Positions 58,540 through 64,000 of a stretch of 64,000 bases of DNA are shown in pieces. Made by a program: the position numbers and the translations under genes. The DNA is from Embiotoca jacksoni (taxonomy: Eukaryota > Chordata > Actinopteri > Embiotocidae): contig JAKOON010000007.1 in NCBI GenBank assembly GCA_022577435.1, forward strand, positions 1,012,001 to 1,076,000, in the 5' to 3' direction. Below the pieces are notes generated by a model. It saw only the letters and a program-made list of their open reading frames with translations, was not told where the DNA came from and made no database searches. Within the stretch, counting starts at the first letter, position 1. The number at the start of each line of letters is the position of its first letter.

Positions 58540-58624
58540 ATGTCTCTCTCAGCACCGTCCGAGAAGCCTTCAAACCCCGAAAACCCCCGCGTCTTCTTTG
58601 ACGTGGAAGTCGACGGAGAACAAG
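58540..58624 (+). CDS. ppid: ppid exon 1
   Basis: The exon encodes residues 1-28, beginning MSLSAPSEKPSNPENP, then RVFFDVEVDGEQ plus one base of Ala29. The donor is G|gtgagg. Human PPID begins MSHPSPQAKPSNPSNPRVFF, which supports this ATG. Confidence 0.96.
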
Positions 58625-58820
58625 GTGAGGAAATATCCCATTTAAAAACAAAACGACGTCCCGCAGCTTCTTCTTCTTCTTTTTTTTGCGGCCACTTTCA
58701 CCGTTAGCCGTGTTAGCTTAGCATTATCCTAGCACGTCCCGAGTCACTTCAACAAAAACTTGATTTCTACACTTTAAAAAAAATAAAAATAAATAAAAAA
58801 AGAAGTTAACGACGTCGAGA

Positions 58821-58861
<41 letters not shown>

Positions 58862-61800
58862 GCTCGTTTATTTTCCATTGGGAGTCTGGATATTTACAGG
58901 GGCGGTCTTTATAAATGTATGAACCACGTGTGGTTGTTTTGTCTCATGAAGTCCGCGCAGCTTCGCCGCAATAATCACATTTCAAACGCCGTCGCAGCTC
59001 GATTACAGCTCGATATTCACGTTATACGCGAATCATTTAGCCGGCTGACTCTGAACAGACCACCGGGATACTCTGCTGTAGTTTTTGGCCTGTTCTTGCC
59101 GGATCGGCATCGATCATTTCCTGCCAACACTTATTTTTAAAAAAAAAAAAAATTTTGTAAATATAATAATTATAAACAGAATGTAATTCTTGCAACTTTT
59201 ATTTATTTATTTTTAATTTTTTTCTTTCTACAGCCGGCCGAATTGTTTTCGAGCTGTTCGCCGACATCACCCCCAAGACCGCCGAAAACTTCCGGGCACT
59301 CTGCACCGGAGAGAAAGGCACCGGGAAATCCACCGGGAAACCGCTGCACTTCAAAGGATGCCCGTTCCACAGAAGTAAAACAGACCCTTCACACATCTGG
59401 AAAAGATAATGTCACATTTAGGAGGGGGGGAAAAAAAAAAAAAAAAAAAAGGGAGAGAGCAGAGAGAGAAAAGGGAAGCATAGAGACCCAAAACATGAAC
59501 TGTTAGGTTAGGTAGTTACTTTATTAATCCCCGAGGGGAAATTTTTTTCGCTACAGAAGCAATAATAGAGTAATAGAAAGCAATAAAATAGCAGTAAAAA
59601 TATAAAATGCACAGTATATACAGTACAGTATATATCTATATATATTATATATGAAAAGAGAGAAGCTCAGGGCATCACGAGCATTTATTTTAAGGTGTCC
59701 GTGCTGCTGAAAGATTTCACACGAGTAAAAGTTACTCTGTTCACGCAAACGGTCATCAGTATTTAAATGGAACAAAGGATTTTAGTTGGCTAATTGTCTC
59801 TGGGACTGTCACGATCATCAACATTTTAATTGATAATTAATTGTCATTAAAAAAAAAAAGTAGTTCAGCTTCAAGTGTCTTTTTCAGTCCAATTTTTTTT
59901 TTTTTTTTTTTTTTTTTTTCTTTTTATCCCAAAGCGCCGCTGACGCTCAAGACCAGCTAATCTGGAAAAAAGTAATTGGGCTGTATATTTATTGATTTAA
60001 TTTGTTTTGGCAGTCATCAAGAAGTTCATGATCCAAGGAGGCGACTTCTCCAACCACAACGGCACCGGGGGCGAGAGCATCTACGGGGAGAAGTTTGAGG
60101 ATGAAAACTTCCACTACAAGGTAAACTTGCCGAACACCCGACAACTGGAAGATTTGTCGGGCCCCCCCCCCCCCCCTTGTCCGATTCAGATTGAAATGTA
60201 ATTTCCTTGCATCCCCTACGCAGCATGACACAGTGGGTCTGCTGAGCATGGCCAACGCCGGGCCCAACACCAACGGCTCCCAGTTCTTCATCACCACCGT
60301 GCCTACGCCGCACTTGGACGGAAAGCACGTGGTCTTCGGACAAGTGGTGAAAGGGATGGGCGTCGTAAAAATGCTGGAGTCCCTCGACACCGCGGAGGAC
60401 GCCCCCGTAAAGGTAAAACGCGTTTTGACAAGTTTGCTGGGAGTTTCCGTCCAGAGCGAGACGAGAGACGACGAGAAGTTCCGAGGTTTCACTTCTGCCG
60501 TCGTCTCGCTTTCTTTCACGTCGAGACTGAAACCACGGCGCATTTTTAAACGTGGTAAACTGGGCTGCGGTCGATTCGTCATCTTACAGCCAGCGGCGAC
60601 GTTAAAACTCATTTCATTTAGAAATAGAGGCAGAACTTCATTGTCGTCGGGTAATAAATGTTCCACCTGCAAAGATGCTGAGGGGCAATCTGGGGTGGAT
60701 GACAGGAAGAAATGTTACATAACAAGATTTCTACGTTCATCCCCCCCCCCCCCCCCGGCACCAAATGAAGTTCGACGAGTCGTAATGAAAAAGGACTTTG
60801 GGTCGAATACTGTAAATATTTGCTGCCGGGCACCTTTTTTTTTTTTTTTTTTGGAGGAGAGGGGGGGGGAATAGACGATGACCCACAATAACAAATTCAA
60901 CTCATTTTAAATCCATAAACCACAGCAACCGAGCATGCTGAGCTTATTGACAGTGTTGTGTGTCACCATTAGACTTTCAGCATCTGGGAGTAAAGTGACA
61001 GCGCGCTATGTCAATTTTGTAATCAGACGGTGTTTGCTCTGGCAAAGACATCCGCTTCCCTCCCAACATGTTGTACGCTAGAAAAAAACAAAATGCTGAA
61101 ATTGAAGAGAGGGGCTGTGGAAGAGGTCCGGCATCTCGAAGAAAAAAAAACGTGCCCTTTTAAAACAATGGAAAGACACCGAAAAAGGGAAATTGCTCAG
61201 ATTCCTCGACTGCGTCGTCCCGTGTGGAACGCTTCCTCGGAAACGGACGTGATCACAACTACCTTCACATCCGCAGCTGTCCACCAGGGAGTTCAGTCAG
61301 GGCCATAAGCTGACACGGCGTGTTGATTGGAGGGGGGGGGGGGGGGACACACAAAAAAAAAACATTTCAATAGTCGCTGTGAGAATTCCCCCCCCCCCCA
61401 GAGCTATAAGTAATACCTCTATAAATAATACCCCTTCTATCTTAAAAGTGTCTGCTTATGTCGTCCTTCCGCAGCCATGCGTCATAGCTGACTGCGGCGA
61501 ACACAAGGACGGGGACGGCTGGGGCCCGGCGCTCGAACGACGGAACGGGCGACGCCCACCCAGACTTCCCCGAGGACTCCGAGATCGACTTTAAAGATGT
61601 GAGTATGAGGGAGGGTTTTTTTTTTTTTTTTTTTGATCTTCAAGGACGCGGTATAACTTTGGCAGATAGCATCGGTCTGCTCCGCGAGGACCAGCGACGT
61701 GTCCGTTTTCTATTTTGGGAAAATGGGTTCGTAATGCCGCCTCGTGCAAAAGTCAGGTGAGAAGACATTCGAAATTTCAATATCAAGATCTGGGACGTGT

Positions 61801-63665
61801 TCAGCCTCGGAAAAACTGGAAGAAAACGGCAATTATAAAAACCTCAAGGGCTTGTCCTCATGAAGGGTGATATTATTACAGACATTTTGAGTGTCCTCAC
61901 TTCAATTTGAAATGAAGTGATTTATTTAGTCTGACTAAACCGGTCTCGTTTAATAATTTGGTTTGTAGCTCAGTAGACTGTTGTTTGTGACTAATCATAA
62001 GCAATAGAAAAAGATGGATCCCATTTGTGCAGTTTGGGCCAAGTAGGAAAAAGGCTGAAATATCTTTTTGTTTTTCAAAATAAAAGGCGGAATTAAGATC
62101 TCCGGGGTCATTTTTCACCCGTTCTTTCCTTTTCAGGTCGACAAAGTTCTGTCTGTCGCCGAAGACGTGAAGAACATCGGAAACACCCTGTTTAAGAATC
62201 AAGACTGGAACGCCGCAGTCAACAAATATAGTAAAGCCCTCAGGTAAACGCAGTGTCAAGGTGTTTGTGAGAATTTTTTTTTTTGGGGGGGGGGGGGGGG
62301 GGGCATACTTTAAAAAGCAACAATGAAATGACTTGATTTCGGGATCATTCACATAAATGTAATAAATACTCCATTCTCGTATCTGAAATGAACATATTTA
62401 AATGACCATAGTGTCCTTTTTAAGAACAAGATGTTGAACTTGTGCAGGTACCTGGAGGTGAGCGGAGAGCAAGTGTCGGAGGAGGCGCAGCAGAAGCTGG
62501 AGCCCACGGCGCTCAGCTGCTTCCTCAACACGGCGGCCTGCAAACTGAAGCTGCAGCTGTGGCAGGACGCCGTGGACAGCTGCAACGAGGTGACACGAGC
62601 CGCAACAAGGCACACTTTACACACGTTGTCAGGCCTGTCAATCAAACAGACACCCCCCCCCCCCCCCCCCAAACAAAACAACAACAACAAAACAAAACAC
62701 AGCTTGTTGAATTTTATTTATGGACTTAAAATTTTATGACTGGTTGATTGGGAGTCTGTTTTTTTTGGGGGGGAGCCGACCTCAAGCGAACACTCGGTGG
62801 CGTCGCAGCTTAAAGCACTTCTGCATCGGCCTCATTTTTCAGACCCGGAAGCTCCGAACACTTTTAATTTACAGATTGTTGACCGAACGACACCTTCAAC
62901 GATCACGTTACATCTCATCCCGGGCGGTTTAAGTACGAGGCAACGTCTTGGCCGGAGGCAGCGACGTCACCGTGGATTGGGAAAGCGACAGAATAATTTC
63001 CCACAGTCATGAATTATTCCTTTTTAAATGACTCTTATTACATAGTGTATCTTTTACTTCCCACAGAATACTAATCGTGTGTAAAACGCATTTACGGGCT
63101 GAACCCATCCTACACAAACAGCGACCGGGGGAACATAAAAGGACCTCTTTTTTTTTTTTTTTTATATATCAAATTGTTCATTAACAGAAGACGTGACATA
63201 AACATTGAAGTGCAAGAGAATTTCATTTCTGTTTTTGTCTCGCAGGCTCTCGAGCTGAACCAAGCGAACACGAAGGCACTTTTCCGGAGGGCCCAGGCCT
63301 GGCAGGGATTAAAGGAATACAGCAAAGCCATGGTAACGTCCATAAAGCGCCGCCGTCTGCCGAGTGGCTGTGGAGAGATTATATTATGAGAGATGGAAGA
63401 GCCTTTTGTGCCGAGACGCCGCGGCTCCAAACCGCGTACCTCCGCGGTATCGGCTGCACGGCGCTCTCGTGTCGAGAAAGAAAGCCGAGAAGAAATCGTA
63501 ACGTGTTCCGAGAGTTCAAACGTTTGGCAGATGAAAAGTTAACGCATCTCGACAAAATCCACGTGCATTGATCTTCTCGGGGCCGTTTGACAAATCAAAT
63601 TTCTGTTCTTCTCACTTTGCAGACTGATCTTAAGAAAGCTCAGGAAATAGCACCAGAAGATAAAG
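58540..63665 (+). CDS. ppid: peptidyl-prolyl cis-trans isomerase D (cyclophilin-40), exons 1-9 of about 10, with a frameshift in exon 5
   Basis: Cyclophilin-40 catalyses proline cis-trans isomerisation and binds the Hsp90 C-terminus through TPR repeats in steroid-receptor complexes. Exons 1-5 carry the PPIase domain. It starts MSLSAPSEKPSNPENPRVFF and contains ELFADI.PKTAENFRALCTGE, FHRIIKKFMIQGGDF with the catalytic Arg75, NGSQFFIT and TPHLDGKHVVFG. As in other cyclophilin-40s, His replaces the cyclophilin A Trp. Exons 6-9 carry the TPR domain with the clamp-type residues KNIGN, LSCFLN and KALFRRAQ. Exons 1-4 and 6-9 join cleanly in frame. Exon 5 is 124 nt where both flanking junctions are phase 0, and its first and last parts read in different frames. 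As written, translation would stop at 61592-61594 after about 213 residues. The final exon (about 28 residues in human) lies off the right edge. Confidence 0.96.
58625..59233 (+). other. ppid: ppid intron 1
   Basis: This 609-bp intron contains a 32-base A-run at about 58827-58858 and AT-rich sequence before the acceptor. Nothing else was seen. Confidence 0.85.
58827..58858 (+). repeat. A-homopolymer in ppid intron 1
   Basis: A run of about 32 A. Confidence 0.95.
59234..59374 (+). CDS. ppid: ppid exon 2 (PPIase domain)
   Basis: The 141-nt exon encodes GRIVFELFADITPKTAEN, then FRALCTGEKGTG and KPLHFKGCPFHR, plus one base of Ile76. The acceptor is ttctacag and the donor A|gtaaaa. It includes the catalytic Arg75 at the end of the exon. 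Confidence 0.97.
59375..60013 (+). other. ppid: ppid intron 2, with a dispersed repeat
   Basis: This 639-bp intron carries a purine-rich A-run near 59.43 kb, a teleost-type retroelement tail on the minus strand at about 59508-59600 and a 30-base T-run near 59.90 kb. It has no coding signal. Confidence 0.8.
59508..59600 (-). mobile_element. teleost retroelement tail (minus orientation)
   Basis: ACTTTATTAATCCCCGAGGG followed by GAAATT is, from memory, one of the commonest dispersed motifs in percomorph fish genomes (usually ttattgatccc..aggggaaatt). It marks the end of a truncated non-LTR element. It lies in ppid intron 2. Confidence 0.55.
60014..60120 (+). CDS. ppid: ppid exon 3 (PPIase domain)
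   Basis: The 107-nt exon encodes IIKKFMIQGGDFSNHNGTGG, then ESIYGEKFEDENFHYK. It holds the active-site residues of the FMIQGGDF block and ends in phase 0 at AAG|gtaaac. Confidence 0.98.
60224..60412 (+). CDS. ppid: ppid exon 4 (PPIase domain)
   Basis: The 189-nt exon encodes HDTVGLLSMANAGPNTNGSQ, then FFITTVPTPHLDGKHVVFG and QVVKGMGVVKMLESLDTAED, ending APVK at AAG|gtaaaa. It is phase 0 at both ends and contains the substrate pocket of the isomerase. Confidence 0.98.
60413..61474 (+). other. ppid: ppid intron 4
   Basis: At 1062 bp this is the longest ppid intron. It contains poly-C, poly-T and poly-G tracts (about 60739-60757, 60836-60852 and 61331-61346). No exon was seen; read-through of exon 4 gives a 227-codon open frame (60191-60874), which I consider spurious. 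Confidence 0.85.
61475..61598 (+). CDS. ppid: ppid exon 5, carrying an apparent +1 frameshift
   Basis: The acceptor is ccttccgcag and the donor GAT|gtgagt. The first part reads PCVIADCGEHKDGDGWGPA in the frame set by exon 4. The last part reads SNDGTGDAHPDFPEDSEI then DFKD, in the frame required by exon 6. The change falls at about 61531-61535, where GCGCTCG would read in one frame if it were one base shorter. The human exon reads similarly (CVIAECGEL ... SGDSHPDFPED), so both halves are genuine. As written, frame A meets TAA at 61592-61594. Either the base is an assembly or sequencing error or the allele is truncated. Confidence 0.92.
61599..62136 (+). other. ppid: ppid intron 5
   Basis: This 538-bp intron has a T-run just after the donor and a pyrimidine-rich acceptor (cctttcag). 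Nothing else was seen. Confidence 0.85.
62137..62243 (+). CDS. ppid: ppid exon 6 (linker and first TPR)
   Basis: The 107-nt exon encodes VDKVLSVAEDVKNIGNTLFK, then NQDWNAAVNKYSKAL plus two bases of Arg. The KNIGN block supplies the Lys and Asn of the carboxylate clamp that holds the Hsp90 MEEVD tail. Confidence 0.97.
62448..62589 (+). CDS. ppid: ppid exon 7 (TPR domain)
   Basis: The 142-nt exon completes Arg and encodes YLEVSGEQVSEEAQQKLEPT, then ALSCFLNTAACKLKLQLWQD and AVDSCNE, ending in phase 0 at GAG|gtgaca. LSCFLN aligns with human LSCVLN, including the clamp Asn. Confidence 0.97.
62590..63245 (+). other. ppid: ppid intron 7, with a dispersed repeat
   Basis: This 656-bp intron holds a poly-C tract at about 62653-62670 and, at about 62775-62856, a copy of a repeat also found on the minus strand at about 9004-9120. 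No exon was seen. Confidence 0.8.
62775..62856 (+). repeat. dispersed repeat, copy B (plus strand)
   Basis: This is the second copy of the repeat at about 9004-9120, diverged by roughly a fifth to a quarter by eye. It lies in ppid intron 7. Confidence 0.65.
63246..63332 (+). CDS. ppid: ppid exon 8 (third TPR)
   Basis: The 87-nt exon, phase 0 at both ends, encodes ALELNQANTKALFRRAQAWQ, then GLKEYSKAM. Human has ALELDPSNTKALYRRAQGWQ. The Lys and Arg of KALFRR belong to the clamp. Confidence 0.97.
63623..63665 (+). CDS. ppid: ppid exon 9
   Basis: The 43-nt exon encodes TDLKKAQEIAPEDK plus one base; the donor is G|gtgagg. Human has ADLKKAQGIAPEDKA. The remaining residues, which end the C-terminal helix, must be in one more exon beyond 64000. 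Confidence 0.96.
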
Positions 63666-64000
63666 GTGAGGTCTTTTCTTCCGCCTTTCGCTTGCCGACA
63701 CGTCTCGCGGCGATTTGTTATCGCGCCCGGATTGCAGCAAATATTTCCCTTCCCCTCCCGTATTTGCGTACGCAGCTTCAGTCATTGTAATGCTTCATGT
63801 GCATATCCGCACGCATTTTGCAAGCTCACGTCGAGTAATAGCCTCAGGAAATGAATTGTCGTCCCCCCCCCCTCCTACTAATTGGAATTAATAGAATAAA
63901 TTATTGAAGGTCAGTTGCAGCACAGTCACGACTCGGTTACTTTTGACGATTCTTGATTCTTGCCCAGTCATTTGGATGCAAACTGTTAATTAGTATATTT
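63666..64000 (+). other. ppid: ppid intron 9 (partial)
   Basis: The window ends inside this intron. No exon is visible in these 335 bases, only a short poly-C tract near 63864. Confidence 0.85.

Noticed and set aside
59989..60672. 227-codon minus-strand frame opposite ppid exons 3-4
   Set aside because: It is a shadow of the conserved plus-strand coding exons.
60191..60874. 227-codon frame starting in ppid exon 4 and running into intron 4
   Set aside because: The first part is exon 4. The rest is intron read-through past a good GT donor, and exon 5 continues the protein family.

Overview
This is vertebrate nuclear DNA, most likely from a ray-finned (teleost) fish. Coding sequence is split into short exons with GT-AG introns and lies in long AT-rich non-coding DNA that is full of (AC)n, (GA)n and A/T homopolymer tracts. 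There are also dispersed repeats of kinds familiar from teleosts. No bacterial, viral, CRISPR, rRNA or convincing tRNA feature was seen.

Three protein-coding genes can be supported. (1) rapgef2 (PDZ-GEF1, a Rap guanine-nucleotide exchange factor) lies on the minus strand. Its first four coding exons are at 50773-50841, 23011-23081, 19560-19616 and 12009-12092. They encode the N-terminus of the long isoform and the start of the first cyclic-nucleotide-binding-like domain; the rest of the gene lies off the left edge. (2) spmip2 (the orthologue of human C4orf45, sperm microtubule inner protein 2) lies on the plus strand with three exons between 53065 and 54480 and is complete at about 117 residues. 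(3) ppid (cyclophilin-40, an Hsp90 co-chaperone) lies on the plus strand with nine exons between 58540 and 63665; only the last coding exon is missing, off the right edge.

Layout: 1-12008 is rapgef2 intron 4 (left end not reached), 12093-19559 intron 3, 19617-23010 intron 2, and 23082-50772 a 27.7 kb intron 1. rapgef2 and spmip2 are head to head across about 2.2 kb. An RFX X-box-like motif lies about 160 bp before the spmip2 start codon. spmip2 and ppid are in tandem, about 4 kb apart. The human order on chromosome 4 is RAPGEF2 - C4orf45 - FNIP2 - PPID, so the synteny fits except that fnip2 is absent from the 4 kb gap.

The most notable coding observation is an apparent one-base insertion in ppid exon 5. 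It shifts the frame between the PPIase domain and the TPR domain, although every other exon and splice site looks intact. Other points of interest are a 57-nt frame-preserving rapgef2 exon with a (TG)n tract just inside the following intron, a 435-bp MITE-like element, a repeat present in two copies, an ordered set of CTCF-like motifs, a perfect GATA-site palindrome, a 14-bp GC-rich minisatellite and a CpG-rich island inside rapgef2 intron 1. The three genes act in unrelated processes (Rap signalling, sperm axoneme structure, protein folding). I infer a conserved neighbourhood, not a functional cluster.
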